Counted from the stretch's first letter, positions 1 through 10,431 are shown. The stretch: 32,448 bases of DNA from Nocardia carnea (GCF_029869215.1 NZ_JARWPM010000041.1:1-32448); one strand, 5' to 3'. Program-made: numbers and translations. The notes: generated by a model from the letters alone, not told the origin.

Positions 1-93
1 CCGCCGGTTCGGCGCGGGGGGCCCCATCGGACACCGGGCCTTAAACATCCCGGGTATATGGTCACGGCCCCGTTCTCTGTGTCCCTACCGGTG

Positions 94-112
94 CCGGCCG
101 GACGCCGGCCGG
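94..112 (-). terminator. Hairpin just after groEL1
   Basis: Two perfect 8-base arms, CCGGCCGG and CCGGCCGG, are separated by three bases, 9 nt beyond the groEL1 stop codon in the direction of transcription. No U-run follows, which is common for actinobacterial terminators. It is the only obvious structure between the gene and the window edge. The role as a terminator is inferred from its position. Confidence 0.5.
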
Positions 113-121
113 TGGATCGGA

Positions 122-1834
<1,713 letters not shown>

Positions 1835-2137
1835 TTACTTGCCGACGACAGCCAGCACGTCGCGCGCGGACAGGATCAGGTATTCCTCACCCTGGTACTT
1901 GATCTCGGTACCGCCGTACTTGCTGTAGATGACGGTGTCGCCCTCCTGGACATCCAGCGGGATGCGCTTCTCACCTTCGTCGTCCCACCGGCCGGGGCCG
2001 ACGGCGACAACGGTGCCTTCCTGCGGCTTCTCCTTGGCCGTATCGGGGATGACCAGGCCGGAGGCGGTCGTCGTCTCGGCCTCGTTGGCCTGGACGAGGA
2101 TCTTGTCCTCGAGCGGCTTGATGTTCACGCTCGCCAC
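1835..2137 (-). CDS. groES: 10 kDa co-chaperonin GroES
   Basis: Lid of the chaperonin chamber, 100 residues, the usual GroES length. The protein begins (M)[15 protein letters not shown], matching the mycobacterial GroES start, carries the mobile-loop region [10 protein letters not shown] around residue 24, and ends DVLAVVGK. The start is GTG at 2137, preceded by GGAGG at a normal distance; the longer open frame reaching 2224 has no support. It is the first gene of the groES-groEL1 operon. About 160 nt of leader separates it from the predicted transcription start near 2296, and two HrcA-type dyads cover the promoter. Heat-shock control by HrcA is therefore expected. Confidence 0.98.
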   Translation of the reverse strand: MASVNIKPLEDKILVQANEAETTTASGLVIPDTAKEKPQEGTVVAVGPGRWDDEGEKRIPLDVQEGDTVIYSKYGGTEIKYQGEEYLILSARDVLAVVGK

Positions 2138-2270
2138 GTTGAGCCCTCCACTTTCAGGGGATAACGGTCGTCCGGAACTGTTGTCCCGGACCATCGATTC
2201 GGTCACGATGCTGACCCTGCGCAAAGCCCCGTCGTCGCGGGTGCCGGGACCGCCTGCTCAGTAGTCAAGC

Positions 2271-2297
2271 CTGGCACCGGGCAACAATCGGTGCCAG
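2271..2297 (-). promoter_or_regulatory. Second CIRCE-like dyad (degenerate)
   Basis: A perfect dyad of 9-base arms, CTGGCACCG and CGGTGCCAG, separated by 9 bases. This is exactly the CIRCE geometry (TTAGCACTC-N9-GAGTGCTAA) and keeps its central GCAC/GTGC. It directly abuts the better CIRCE at 2298-2324 and covers the predicted start of groES transcription. It is probably a second, weaker HrcA site. Confidence 0.6.
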
Positions 2298-2324
2298 CTA
2301 GCACTCTATACATGAGAGTGCCAG
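2298..2324 (-). promoter_or_regulatory. CIRCE operator (HrcA site)
   Basis: Arms CTAGCACTC and GAGTGCCAG with a 9-base spacer match the CIRCE consensus TTAGCACTC-N9-GAGTGCTAA at 8 of 9 bases on the left and 7 of 9 on the right. The left arm contains the predicted -10 box of the groES promoter, so HrcA binding would block RNA polymerase until heat shock releases it. Confidence 0.9.
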
Positions 2325-2331
2325 CGCTCAA
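2303..2331 (-). promoter_or_regulatory. groES-groEL1 promoter
   Basis: On the minus strand TTGAGC (2331-2326) and TAGAGT (2308-2303) are separated by 17 bases, a good fit to a housekeeping sigma promoter (4 of 6 bases each). Transcription would start near 2296, inside the second dyad. The overlap with the CIRCE dyads supports the call. Confidence 0.6.
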
Positions 2332-2482
2332 GGGCGGGCGGTGCCAACGCGCCGGGTTGCCGCCGAAATGATCTTGTTGTCACCAACACGCCATCGAAAC
2401 GAGGCCGCTGGTCGCCGGGTTGAGACCCCAAAAAGCCGGGTAGCCCAAGAGAAACAGGGCTTCCCAATGATTCTCCGACTCT

Positions 2483-2498
2483 GTAACGTTCCCATAAC
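2483..2498 (+). promoter_or_regulatory. GTAAC-N6-ATAAC direct repeat
   Basis: GTAAC and ATAAC occur 11 bases apart, one helical turn, about 140 bases before the Hsp70-like gene. The spacing recalls MtrA-type direct repeats of actinobacteria, but the match is short and the assignment is a guess. Confidence 0.25.
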
Positions 2499-2520
2499 AG
2501 ATCGTGGCACCATGTGTGAT

Positions 2521-2574
2521 GGTTGTTCGCGGAACCACCGCTCCCCGCAGACGGCGGTGGTTTCGCGAACAGCC
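2521..2574 (+). promoter_or_regulatory. Large 22-bp hairpin upstream of the Hsp70-like gene
   Basis: Arms 2521-2542 and 2553-2574 pair along all 22 positions when read as plus-strand RNA, with three G-U wobbles and a 10-base loop. On the opposite strand those three positions would be A-C mismatches, so the structure favours a plus-strand transcript. It ends 65 nt before the ATG at 2640 and no U-run follows. It could be a leader structure, an attenuator or an RNase site; the function is unknown. Confidence 0.55.
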
Positions 2575-2639
2575 TCGGCCCATGTCCGGACCGGCCGGCG
2601 CGAACGACGAGGTTCCGCTCGAAGGGAGGTGAAGAGAAT

Positions 2640-4208
2640 ATGCGTACGTCGCTCGGCATCTCCGCCGGGAACGAAGTGGTGTGCTCCGCACTGGTCACCA
2701 CCGCGACCAACGGGGCGCGGAAATTCGACTACCGGGTCGTCTCCGCCGACGCCCATTCCGACCTCGGCGATCTCGTCGCGTCGTCGATCGAGCTGATGAC
2801 AACCCAGCTTCCCGCGACCCATCCGCCCGAAGCCGTTTTCGGCCCGCATGTTCCCGCTCCCCAGACCTCCGGTCTCGATATCGTCGCCGAACGCCCCCCG
2901 GCCGGGGTCGCGGTGGCCTACCGCGGCAAGGAACAGGCGCAGGCCATCCGGATGGCCACCGGTAAGCACCGGGAGCCGCGGCTGGTCCCCGAAACCACCG
3001 CGGCACTGACCTTCCTGCGCGATACCGGACTGGTCGACCGTTACGGCACGGTGGCGGTGATCGATCTGGGCGCCTCCGGCTGCACCGTCTCGGTGGCCGA
3101 CCCGGCCGACGATACGGTGCTGCATTCCGCGCGCAGCACCACGATCAGCGGGCGCGCGATCGACGAGCTGCTCTACCGGCATCTGGTCGACCAGCACTAC
3201 GCCCGCCGCGGCACCCGGCCCAATCGCAGCGTGCTGGTGAACCGGGCGCGGACCGCCAAGGAACATCTGTCGGTCACCCAGGCCGTCACCATCGACCACA
3301 TCGCCGGGCGGCCACTCAAACTCACCCGCGCCGATTTCGAACTGCTCACCGCCGGGCTGCTGCGGGAACTCGCCCGCTTCACCACGATGACCTTCGGCCT
3401 GGCCGACCGTGCCCCGGAAGCGGTGGTGGTGATCGGCGGCGGCGCGAATATCCCGGCCGTCCTGGAAACCCTGCGCAGCGAACTCGACCTGCCCGTGCTC
3501 ACCGTCCCGGATCCGGACGCCGTGATCGCCAAAGGCGCCGCGCTGCTGGCCGATACCGCCGGAGCCGGCGCGCCGATCGGTGCGCTCACGCCCGACAAAT
3601 CGGGGAACACCCTGCTGAAGGCTTTCGGCACGGTCGCCGGCGCCATCGTGGTGGTCGGGCTGATCGTCGGGTACGGCATGAACACCGGCCAGACCAGCTC
3701 CGACGAAGAGGTTTCGCCCGCGGGCACCACCAGCAGTGCCCAGATGCCGCCCACGACCACCGCGGCCGCCCCCACGACTCCCGAGGCGCCGATCACCACC
3801 CAGGGTGATCCGCAGCCGATCGAGGAGCCGGACAGCGGCGCCTACACACCGACCTACGAGCCGACCTACGAAGCGCCCGTACCGACCGAGCCGAGTACCG
3901 GTGCGGTGCCGTCCACGAGCGGTGAGCCCTCCTCGCCGTCCACCGGACCCACCACGCCCGGCTCGCACTCCACCACGCCGTCCCAGCCGACGCTGCGCCC
4001 GGATCCGAATCTGCCGCCGATCCCGTTCCCGGAAGGGCTGGGTCCGGGAGCGCTCGCACCCCCGCCGCCCACTCCGGAACAGCCGTCGGATTCCCCTTCC
4101 ACCTCGGACGTCCCCAACGACAACGGCACTCAGAGCACCGAGACCACCCTCCAGGTCACGCCGCCGCCACCCGTTCCCGGGCTGCCGGGCACCGGGTCCT
4201 CGGGTTAG
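2640..4208 (+). CDS. Membrane-anchored Hsp70-like protein
   Basis: 522 residues. The first ~315 form an Hsp70/actin-type ATPase fold: a weak phosphate-1 strand SLGISAGNE (residues 4-12), a clear phosphate-2 motif VIDLGASGCTV (140-150), the helix RARTAKEHLS (202-211), the adenosine motif VVVIGGGANIP (262-272) and DPDAVIAKGAA (291-301). A single membrane helix follows (about 328-347). The remaining ~175 residues are Pro/Thr/Ser-rich and probably lie outside the membrane. There is no DnaK substrate-binding domain, so ordinary DnaK activity is unlikely. The phosphate-1 loop lacks the usual DxGTT, which may weaken ATP hydrolysis. The start ATG at 2640 has GGGAGGTG just upstream. The gene stands alone, between the divergent groES operon and the convergent tsaD operon. 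Similar proteins are common in Nocardia; the role is unknown, perhaps envelope sensing. Confidence 0.85.
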   Translation: MRTSLGISAGNEVVCSALVTTATNGARKFDYRVVSADAHSDLGDLVASSIELMTTQLPATHPPEAVFGPHVPAPQTSGLDIVAERPPAGVAVAYRGKEQAQAIRMATGKHREPRLVPETTAALTFLRDTGLVDRYGTVAVIDLGASGCTVSVADPADDTVLHSARSTTISGRAIDELLYRHLVDQHYARRGTRPNRSVLVNRARTAKEHLSVTQAVTIDHIAGRPLKLTRADFELLTAGLLRELARFTTMTFGLADRAPEAVVVIGGGANIPAVLETLRSELDLPVLTVPDPDAVIAKGAALLADTAGAGAPIGALTPDKSGNTLLKAFGTVAGAIVVVGLIVGYGMNTGQTSSDEEVSPAGTTSSAQMPPTTTAAAPTTPEAPITTQGDPQPIEEPDSGAYTPTYEPTYEAPVPTEPSTGAVPSTSGEPSSPSTGPTTPGSHSTTPSQPTLRPDPNLPPIPFPEGLGPGALAPPPPTPEQPSDSPSTSDVPNDNGTQSTETTLQVTPPPPVPGLPGTGSSG

Positions 4209-4622
4209 CACCCTGCCCGCCACCGGAGCCCGCGATACCCGCGCCCGGGCCGGGCAGCTGGTCACCCAGGACTCCGATACGGCGCCAGGGCTCCGTTACC
4301 GCCACCCGAGCCCCCGCTCTCGGCACAGCCACGCACGTCCGGCAAGCCACCCAGCCACTCGACAGCGGTCCGTGCTGTCCTCCATGTTGCGGTGCAACTG
4401 CCGTGTCTCCCGGCCGCCGGCGACCGCTATCGATGTGGGCGCGCCGCAGCGGGTGGGCAGGGCCCGGTCGCAGCAGACGGACCAGCCGTGCCGGCCGTTG
4501 AAGACCGGCACCTCAACGGCACCCGGAACTCGGGCGGCCGTACCGGGTCCGGTGGCTGCGCCGGAACCCGGTGGCGGTGCGGAGACCCGCGGGCGATATA
4601 CCACGGCGAACCCCGCAGCCGC
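4209..4622. other. Intergenic stretch between converging genes
   Basis: 414 bases between the Hsp70-like stop and the tsaD stop. No convincing gene or terminator was found. The best open frame is on the minus strand (4296-4604, 102 codons, GTG start, 18 nt beyond the tsaD stop). It has fairly GC-rich third positions in its first half but no ribosome site and no recognisable motif, so it may be a gene remnant or chance. Confidence 0.5.
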
Positions 4623-5660
4623 TCAGCTCACCTGGCTGACCGATACCGGCAGGCCCGGATCACTGGCCACCGACAGCGGCGACGGCTCGGCGCCGCCGCC
4701 GATCACATGCGCGCCCAGGGCGGCGATCATCACGCCGTTATCGGTGCACAGCCGCGGCTTCGGGATACGCAACGTCAAACCCGCTGCGGCGCATCGTTCT
4801 TCGGCCAGCGACCGGATTCGGGTGTTCGCGGTGGCGCCGCCGCCCAGCACCAGGGTATCCACCCCGACATCTTGCGCCGCACGCACCGCTTTCCTGGTCA
4901 GCACATCCGCGACCGCCTCTTGGAACGAGGCCGCGATATCGGGGATCGGCAACTCGTCGACGCCCTGCCGGTGCAGGCCCTCCACATGGCGGGCCACCGC
5001 GGTTTTCAGGCCGGAGAAGGAGAAGTCGTAGCGGGGATCGCGCGGGCCGGTCATACCGCGCGGGAAGGCGATCGCCGACGGATCGCCGGTGGCCGCGGCA
5101 GCATCCAGTGCCGGCCCGCCCGGGTAACCCAGGCCCAGTAGCCGCGCCACCTTGTCGAACGCTTCGCCCGCGGCATCGTCGACGGTGCTACCCAGCTCGA
5201 CCAGCGGTTGCGCCAGGTCGGTGACGTGCAGCAGATGGGTATGCCCACCGGATACCAGCAGGGCCACACAGGGTGGCATCGGCCCGTGCTCGAGCGTGTC
5301 CACAGCGACGTGGCCACCGAGATGGTTCAGCGCGTAGAACGGGATATCCCAGGCCGCCGCATAGGCTTTCGCGGCCGCCACACCCACCAGCAGGGCACCG
5401 GCCAAACCCGGCCCGATGGTGACCGCCAGGGCGTCGGGCGCGACGATCCCCGCGGCCGACAACGCCCGCCGCATGGCCGGCACGATCGCTTCGAGATGGG
5501 CGCGGGAGGCGATCTCGGGAACCACCCCGCCGAAGCGGGCGTGTTCGGCGACACTCGAGGCGACTTCGTCGGCGAGGAGTTCACAACTACCGTCGGGGTG
5601 ACGGCGCACGATCCCGACCCCGGTTTCGTCGCAGGAACTCTCGATTCCCATGACGATCAC
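4623..5660 (-). CDS. tsaD: tRNA threonylcarbamoyladenosine transferase TsaD
   Basis: Catalytic subunit that moves the threonylcarbamoyl group onto A37 of ANN-decoding tRNAs (t6A), acting with TsaB and TsaE. 345 residues, normal length. The family start [13 protein letters not shown] is intact. The metal-binding HxxxH is H113 and H117 in NHLGGH, and the nucleotide-site segments [16 protein letters not shown] and [12 protein letters not shown] are present. Translation starts at GTG 5660, whose GTGA overlaps the rimI stop by 4 nt, so the two genes are translationally coupled. It is the last gene of the alr-hydrolase-tsaE-tsaB-rimI-tsaD operon and should be essential. Confidence 0.98.
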   Translation of the reverse strand: MIVMGIESSCDETGVGIVRRHPDGSCELLADEVASSVAEHARFGGVVPEIASRAHLEAIVPAMRRALSAAGIVAPDALAVTIGPGLAGALLVGVAAAKAYAAAWDIPFYALNHLGGHVAVDTLEHGPMPPCVALLVSGGHTHLLHVTDLAQPLVELGSTVDDAAGEAFDKVARLLGLGYPGGPALDAAAATGDPSAIAFPRGMTGPRDPRYDFSFSGLKTAVARHVEGLHRQGVDELPIPDIAASFQEAVADVLTRKAVRAAQDVGVDTLVLGGGATANTRIRSLAEERCAAAGLTLRIPKPRLCTDNGVMIAALGAHVIGGGAEPSPLSVASDPGLPVSVSQVS

Positions 5661-6175
5661 GACAGCACCTCGTCCGGAGTACGCGGGAGCACACCCGCCG
5701 GAACGTCTTCCAGGGCGGGCCGGCGCATGGTGTACGCGTCGGCGCCGCTGGGGTGGTAGTAGTTCTTGCGCAGGCCGATGATGTGGAAACCGTGTTTGGC
5801 GTAGAGGGCGATCGCCGCCGCGTTATCGGTGCGTACCTCCAGGAACACCGGCCCGCCGCGGCGCCCGGCCTCGGCGAGCAGCGCCTCCAGCAGCACGGTG
5901 CCGATACCGGCACGGTGGCAGGCCGGATCGACCCCGATGGTGTGCACCTCGGCTTCCGGGTGTTCGGCGTCACCGAGCAGCGCGATACCCGCGTAGCCGA
6001 CCATCTTCCCGGACTCGTCGCGGGCGGTGATGTAGCGGTTGTAGCCGGCGGCCAGCTCCGAATGGAAGGCCACCGCCTGCCACGGATCGTCCTCGGGGAA
6101 CAGCAATTGTTCCAGTTCCACACAGCCCGCGATATCGGCCGGCTCCATGGGTTGGATACGAATCGACATCGTCAC
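5657..6175 (-). CDS. rimI: Ribosomal protein S18 alanine N-acetyltransferase RimI
   Basis: GNAT-fold acetyltransferase of 172 residues. The acetyl-CoA binding loop is seen in [19 protein letters not shown] (around residues 87-105), followed by the typical [13 protein letters not shown] and GLRKNYY. Known RimI enzymes acetylate the N-terminus of ribosomal protein S18 and can act on other proteins; actinobacterial RimI often has relaxed substrate choice. GTG at 6175 is taken as the start because its GTGA overlaps the tsaB stop by 4 nt; an ATG two codons downstream at 6169 is an alternative. Its place between tsaB and tsaD is the usual actinobacterial order. Confidence 0.95.
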   Translation of the reverse strand: MTMSIRIQPMEPADIAGCVELEQLLFPEDDPWQAVAFHSELAAGYNRYITARDESGKMVGYAGIALLGDAEHPEAEVHTIGVDPACHRAGIGTVLLEALLAEAGRRGGPVFLEVRTDNAAAIALYAKHGFHIIGLRKNYYHPSGADAYTMRRPALEDVPAGVLPRTPDEVLS

Positions 6176-6879
6176 GCTCCCATCCGGTCGAGGGTGCGGT
6201 AGCTGCGTTCGACCGCGTCCGGGCGACGCAGATACAGGGGAACCAGCGGCTCGGGTGCCGCGCCCGACAGCAGCGCGGCCGCCGCCACCCGTACCAGCCC
6301 CGCCGGTGACGGTGTCTGCACGGGCAGTGCGGGCAGCTCGAAGAGGGCGGTATGGGCGGCGGAACCCGCGATCCGGGTGGCTCCGGCCGGATCCAGCTCG
6401 GCCGGCTTGCCGACCTCGGGTCCGGAGATCCGCCGGGCCCCCTGTTGGCGGTACCGCGCGGAGTACACCTCACGCCGCCGGGCATCCGTCACGACCAGCA
6501 ATTCGTCGCCGGGACCGAGTTCCTCGGCGCAGTCGGCGGCGAGGGCGTCCAGACTGCATACCCCGTGCACCGGGATGCCCAGCGCGTCACCGAACGCGGC
6601 CGCGGTGGCCATCCCTACCCGCAGACCGGTGAACGGACCCGGGCCGATACCGGTGACCACCGCCGCGATATCCGTCCGGGCGACCCCGGCCTCGGCGATA
6701 CATTCCAGGATCTGCGGGGTGAGCGCCTCGGCGTGGGCGCGGGCATCGACGAGCGTCCGGACGGCGAGGGTCCGCGGGCGGGCGGTGTCCGGGCTGTTCG
6801 CACCGGCCGCCGCCTGCTCCAGCTCGACCAGTCCCGCCGTGACGGCAGGCGTCGCGGTGTCGACAGCAAGTGCAAGCAT
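6172..6879 (-). CDS. tsaB: t6A synthesis scaffold TsaB
   Basis: TsaB pairs with TsaD and bridges it to TsaE in the bacterial t6A complex. 235 residues from the ATG at 6879, which gives the family start MLALAVDTATPAVTAG. The conserved segment TGIGPGPFTGLRVGMATAAAF (about residues 78-98) is clear. The open frame extends to a GTG at 6915, and a GTG at 6891 is also possible; neither has a better ribosome site and homologues begin at the AVDTAT strand. It begins about 50 nt after the tsaE stop and its TGA overlaps the rimI start. Confidence 0.95.
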   Translation of the reverse strand: MLALAVDTATPAVTAGLVELEQAAAGANSPDTARPRTLAVRTLVDARAHAEALTPQILECIAEAGVARTDIAAVVTGIGPGPFTGLRVGMATAAAFGDALGIPVHGVCSLDALAADCAEELGPGDELLVVTDARRREVYSARYRQQGARRISGPEVGKPAELDPAGATRIAGSAAHTALFELPALPVQTPSPAGLVRVAAAALLSGAAPEPLVPLYLRRPDAVERSYRTLDRMGA

Positions 6880-6930
6880 GATCTGGTCCACGATACCGGG
6901 TGACGGGCCGCACACGGCCGTGGCGCACGG

Positions 6931-7455
6931 CTACTCGCCGGGGCCGGTGGCCACCCACTCCCAAGTCGCCGTGCGCACTTCGGATTCCGGTTCGCGCGAC
7001 ATCCGCACCAGGAGATGCCGGCCGGTCAGCCGTTCGACCACCCCGCTGCCCCACTCCACCACCACGACCGCGTCGTCGAGTTCGGTGTCCAGGTCCAGTG
7101 CGTCGAGTTCGTCGAGGCTGCCGCCGAGCCGGTAGGCATCCACATGCACCAGCGCGACCGGCGGACCGTCCGCGCGTGGGCCCGGGGGATGCCGGCGGGC
7201 GATGATGAAGGTGGGCGAACTGACCCGGCCGCCGACCCCCAAGCCGGCGGCGATACCGCGGGTCAGCGCGGTTTTCCCGGCGCCCAGCGGCCCGTCCAGC
7301 ACCACCAGATCACCCGCGCGCAGTCCGGCCGCCAGTTCGCGGCCGAGTGTCTCGGTATCGGCGACGGTGGGCAACTCGCGGGCGCCGCGCTCCGGGTGCC
7401 GGATGCCGCCGTGCTCGGGGTTCCCCGCGCCGCCGCGGCCACTGTGCTCAGCCAC
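6931..7455 (-). CDS. tsaE: t6A synthesis ATPase TsaE
   Basis: Small P-loop ATPase that energises or resets the TsaB-TsaD complex. 174 residues. Walker A is GPLGAGKT, followed by TRGIAAGLG, the SPTF motif and the HVDAYRL strand with its aspartate; the conserved VVEWGSG motif lies near residue 140. GTG at 7455 is chosen: GAGG lies upstream and the codon overlaps the end of the hydrolase gene by 8 nt. About 25 N-terminal residues before the ELPTVADTETLG helix are Gly/His-rich and probably disordered. Confidence 0.95.
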   Translation of the reverse strand: MAEHSGRGGAGNPEHGGIRHPERGARELPTVADTETLGRELAAGLRAGDLVVLDGPLGAGKTALTRGIAAGLGVGGRVSSPTFIIARRHPPGPRADGPPVALVHVDAYRLGGSLDELDALDLDTELDDAVVVVEWGSGVVERLTGRHLLVRMSREPESEVRTATWEWVATGPGE

Positions 7456-8527
7456 CGCTGGCCTCGTACCGATCGTCTTCGCCGACCACACCGGCGCGCA
7501 CCAGCAACCGATCGAGTGCGGCATTGGTTTCCTCGGGGTACTGCAGTTGCGGCATATGCGCGCACTCCGGCAGCCGGACGAGTTCGCAATCGGCCAATTC
7601 CCGGGCCAGCGTCCGGGAATTGCGGAACGGGATCACCAGATCCCGGCTGCCGCCCAGCGCCAGCACCGGAATATCGCGCAGCACCGGCAGAGCCGCGGCC
7701 TCGTCGTGTATCTCGATGGCCTTCAGGAACTTCACCACGGTTTCCACGGGTGTCCGGTCGATCATCATGGTGGTGAACCGGGACAGCGTCGGGCTCACCG
7801 AACCGTGGAACGAGCTCACGTGCAGGATCGGCGTGATGATCTGCCGCGCGGTGACCCGCCCGGCCTGCACCAGCGCGGGCGCGGCGTGCACGGCCAGCCG
7901 GAAACCGTCGATCGCGGGGTTGCGCAGCAACTGCCCGATTCCGGCGGAGGTCACCTCCGCGGCGGCGGTGGACAGCAGCGCCACCGCCCGCACCCGCTGC
8001 GCGAACAGATCGCCGGCATGCGCGGCGGCGGCCAGTACCGCCATCCCGCCGAGCGAATGCCCGACCAGGATCAGCGGGCCGCGCGGCGCCTTGGCATCGA
8101 TCACCGTGAGCAGATCGCGGCCGAGCTGGGTGACCGTACAGCTGTCGGTATCCGGGGTGCCCGACCGCCCGTGCCCGCGCAGATCGAACAGCACCATCCG
8201 CAGCCGGGAACCCCAGCGTTGGGCGAGGTGGCGGCGCTGGAAGTGGAAGGACTCCATGCTGTTACAGAAACCGTGCACGAAAACCACGGTCACCTCGGCA
8301 TCGCCGGTGCCCCATTCCCGGGTGGCCAGGCAGACGCCGTCGTCGGCGATCACCTCACCGGCCCGGTCGAGGTCGATCAGCGCGAAATTCTCGTCCCGGT
8401 ACTCGTCGCGCACCGGCGGCCACAGCACTTTCGCACCGGCCCGGCGCAGCGCGTGCGCACCGGCCATGACGGCCACCACACCGGCCGTGGCCAAGCCCCC
8501 GCGCAGCAGGGTCGTTCGTGGTCTCAC
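7448..8527 (-). CDS. Alpha/beta hydrolase with N-terminal membrane helix
   Basis: 359 residues. A likely membrane helix ([21 protein letters not shown]) near the N-terminus is followed by a full alpha/beta-hydrolase domain. The oxyanion segment is [10 protein letters not shown], the nucleophile elbow GHSLGG, the acid ALGGSRD and the histidine ECAHMPQ, so the triad is intact. The substrate cannot be read from sequence; esterase, lipase or epoxide-hydrolase-like activity are all possible. GTG at 8527 overlaps the alr stop as GTGA and has GGGGAGGGGAG before it. The 3' end overlaps tsaE by 8 nt. A hydrolase between alr and tsaE is usual in mycobacteria and relatives, but its link to t6A or D-alanine is unexplained. 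Confidence 0.93.
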   Translation of the reverse strand: MRPRTTLLRGGLATAGVVAVMAGAHALRRAGAKVLWPPVRDEYRDENFALIDLDRAGEVIADDGVCLATREWGTGDAEVTVVFVHGFCNSMESFHFQRRHLAQRWGSRLRMVLFDLRGHGRSGTPDTDSCTVTQLGRDLLTVIDAKAPRGPLILVGHSLGGMAVLAAAAHAGDLFAQRVRAVALLSTAAAEVTSAGIGQLLRNPAIDGFRLAVHAAPALVQAGRVTARQIITPILHVSSFHGSVSPTLSRFTTMMIDRTPVETVVKFLKAIEIHDEAAALPVLRDIPVLALGGSRDLVIPFRNSRTLARELADCELVRLPECAHMPQLQYPEETNAALDRLLVRAGVVGEDDRYEASGG

Positions 8528-9672
8528 CGCTCCCCTCCCCGATAGCCGCGGTGCACCCGCCCGCGCGGCGCGCACACCACTTCGTAGTGAATGGTGCCGA
8601 GCAGATCCGCCCAGTCCTGGGCGCGCGGTTCACCATGGGTTCCGGGCCCGAACAAGATCGCGATATCGCCCTCCGCGACCCCCTCGCTGTTGTCGCCCAG
8701 ATCCACCACCAGCTGGTCCATGCACACCCGGCCGCGGTTCGGACGCCGCCGGCCACCGACCCACACCTCCATCCGGCCGCCCAGCGGGCGGAACACCCCG
8801 TCGGCGTAACCGGCCGGGATCAGCGCCACGGTCGTATCGGCCGGTGCGATCCATTCGTGGCCGTAGGAGACACCTTCGCCCGCGGCCACCCGTTTGACCA
8901 GCGCCACCTCGGCCTGGAAGGTCATGGCGGGACGGAGGCCGAATTCGCCGATCTCCGGCACCGGGGTGAGCCCGTAGACGGCGATCCCCGGGCGGACCAT
9001 ATCGAATGCGAGGTCCGGCCTGGTCAGGGTCGCGGCGGAATTCGCCAGGTGCACCAGTTCCGGTTCGAGGCCGTATTCCTTGGCGGTGGCGATGGCCTCC
9101 AGGAAGCGATCGCGCTGCCGGTCGATCACCGGGTTGTACGGTTCGTCGGCGTGGGCGAGGTGGGAGAAGATCGCCCGGAACCGCACGACCTGCTCGTCGA
9201 CCAGTTTCCGCAGCGCGGCGAGTACCACGGGATAGCTGTCCGGATCGACGCCGTTGCGGTTGAGGCCGGTATCGACCTTCAGCGTGACGATGGCGCGCCG
9301 GCCCAGCCTCCGCGCGGCCGCGGCGACCGCCTGCAGTTGCTCCGGCGAGGAGACCCCGATCTCGATATCGGCGGCGACGGCCGCGGCGTAATCGGCGTCG
9401 CGCACATTGAGCCAGCACAGAATGGGTGCCTCGATCCCGGCGGCGCGCAATGCCACCGCTTCGTCGACCGTGGTGACCCCGAGTTCCGCGGCGCCCGCCG
9501 CCAGTGCGGCCCGCGCGACCTCGACCGCCCCGTGGTTGTAGCCGTCGGCCTTCACCACCACCATCACCGCGGCATCGCCGGCGTGTGCCCGCAGAACGCC
9601 CACGTTGTGTGCGATGGCATCCAGATCGACGATCGTCTCCACTTGCCCATTCACACCTGTCGATACTGCCAT
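8524..9672 (-). CDS. alr: Alanine racemase
   Basis: PLP-dependent racemase making D-alanine for peptidoglycan. 382 residues from the ATG at 9672. The PLP lysine is K41 in [12 protein letters not shown], and the second catalytic base is Y270 in GVSYGHEW. The phosphate-binding segment RPGIAVYGL and the C-terminal [10 protein letters not shown] are also present. The open frame runs upstream to 9918 but that part is low-complexity Arg/Pro-rich sequence. The ATG at 9672 sits immediately after GGGAG, closer than ideal, so a GTG at 9654 is an alternative start. It is the first gene of the operon that ends with tsaD. The gene faces the DUF2165 gene across a 176-base divergent region. Confidence 0.96.
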   Translation of the reverse strand: MAVSTGVNGQVETIVDLDAIAHNVGVLRAHAGDAAVMVVVKADGYNHGAVEVARAALAAGAAELGVTTVDEAVALRAAGIEAPILCWLNVRDADYAAAVAADIEIGVSSPEQLQAVAAAARRLGRRAIVTLKVDTGLNRNGVDPDSYPVVLAALRKLVDEQVVRFRAIFSHLAHADEPYNPVIDRQRDRFLEAIATAKEYGLEPELVHLANSAATLTRPDLAFDMVRPGIAVYGLTPVPEIGEFGLRPAMTFQAEVALVKRVAAGEGVSYGHEWIAPADTTVALIPAGYADGVFRPLGGRMEVWVGGRRRPNRGRVCMDQLVVDLGDNSEGVAEGDIAILFGPGTHGEPRAQDWADLLGTIHYEVVCAPRGRVHRGYRGGER

Positions 9673-9814
9673 CTCCCGGAATGGTGCGGGACGGGCGACC
9701 CGCACCCGGGTGGCGAACGGTTCGGCGGGGAGTTCGCCCACCCGTTCCGGCCCGGCCCCGTTCGGCCACTCACCCCTGGTGGCCCGTATCCAGCGGCAAC
9801 GGCGCGGCCGGTCG

Positions 9815-9820
9815 TATATT
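9815..9820 (+). promoter_or_regulatory. -10 box for the DUF2165 gene
   Basis: TATATT (5 of 6 to TATAAT) lies 28 bases before the ATG at 9849, which would give a leader of roughly 20 nt. No clear -35 box is seen. The same AT-rich spot could serve alr on the other strand. Confidence 0.4.
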
Positions 9821-9848
9821 GACCCCCTCCGGACACGAGGTAGGGCAT

Positions 9849-10415
9849 ATGAAGCGAAGCGGCACAGCCATTCTCGACGTTGTGGGCAGCCGGCATGCGG
9901 CGGTGGCAACGTTGGCACTGATCACGGGGGTCTACTACCTTTTGGTCGCGTTCACCAACTGCGTGGACACCGAGACGAACCGGAACGCGGTGGCCGCGGT
10001 GCTGTCGATGGAGTCGACGATCCACAGCCCCGGAACGGACTGGCGCCCGATCACGAACGGCAGCGTCGCCCTGGTCGCCTACATCCTCATCGTGATCTGG
10101 GAATTCCTGATCGCGTTCGTGCTGCTCGCCGCCTCCGTCGCGTGGGTGCGCGCGCTGGCCGGCGGCGCGGGGCGCCGCGGCGCCGAGCTGGCGGCCAAAC
10201 TGTCCGGCCTCGGCTGGACGATGGCGATTCTGCTGTTCGGAGGTGGGTTCCTCACGATCGCGGGCGAGTGGTTCCGGATGTGGGCCAACGAGGACGTCAA
10301 CGCGACCTCGGCGGCATTGCAGAACGTCCTGATCGCCGCGGTCGGGCTGATCCTGGTCCATCTTCCGGAGCCGGCCGCACGACGGGACACCGAGGACGTA
10401 CCGGACCAGGCGTAA
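9849..10415 (+). CDS. DUF2165 family small membrane protein
   Basis: 188 residues with four predicted membrane helices: about 18-35, 82-103, 130-153 and 163-176. Family marks of DUF2165 are the segment with conserved Asn/Asp and [11 protein letters not shown], then DWRPIT before the second helix, and the IWEFLIAF helix start. No function is established for this family. The ATG at 9849 has GAGG about 10 bases upstream, and a TATATT box lies 28 bases before the start. The gene is single, divergent from alr and convergent with the NAD(P)HX repair gene. Confidence 0.85.
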   Translation: MKRSGTAILDVVGSRHAAVATLALITGVYYLLVAFTNCVDTETNRNAVAAVLSMESTIHSPGTDWRPITNGSVALVAYILIVIWEFLIAFVLLAASVAWVRALAGGAGRRGAELAAKLSGLGWTMAILLFGGGFLTIAGEWFRMWANEDVNATSAALQNVLIAAVGLILVHLPEPAARRDTEDVPDQA

Positions 10416-10431
10416 CGAGCGGAAAGTGCGG

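Noticed and set aside
2521..2574. Rho-independent terminator reading
   Set aside because: No gene ends just upstream on the plus strand and no U-run follows; a leader structure fits better.
4296..4604. 102-codon minus-strand frame after tsaD
   Set aside because: No ribosome site and no motif; only the first half has gene-like codon use. Mentioned in the intergenic entry but not called as a gene.
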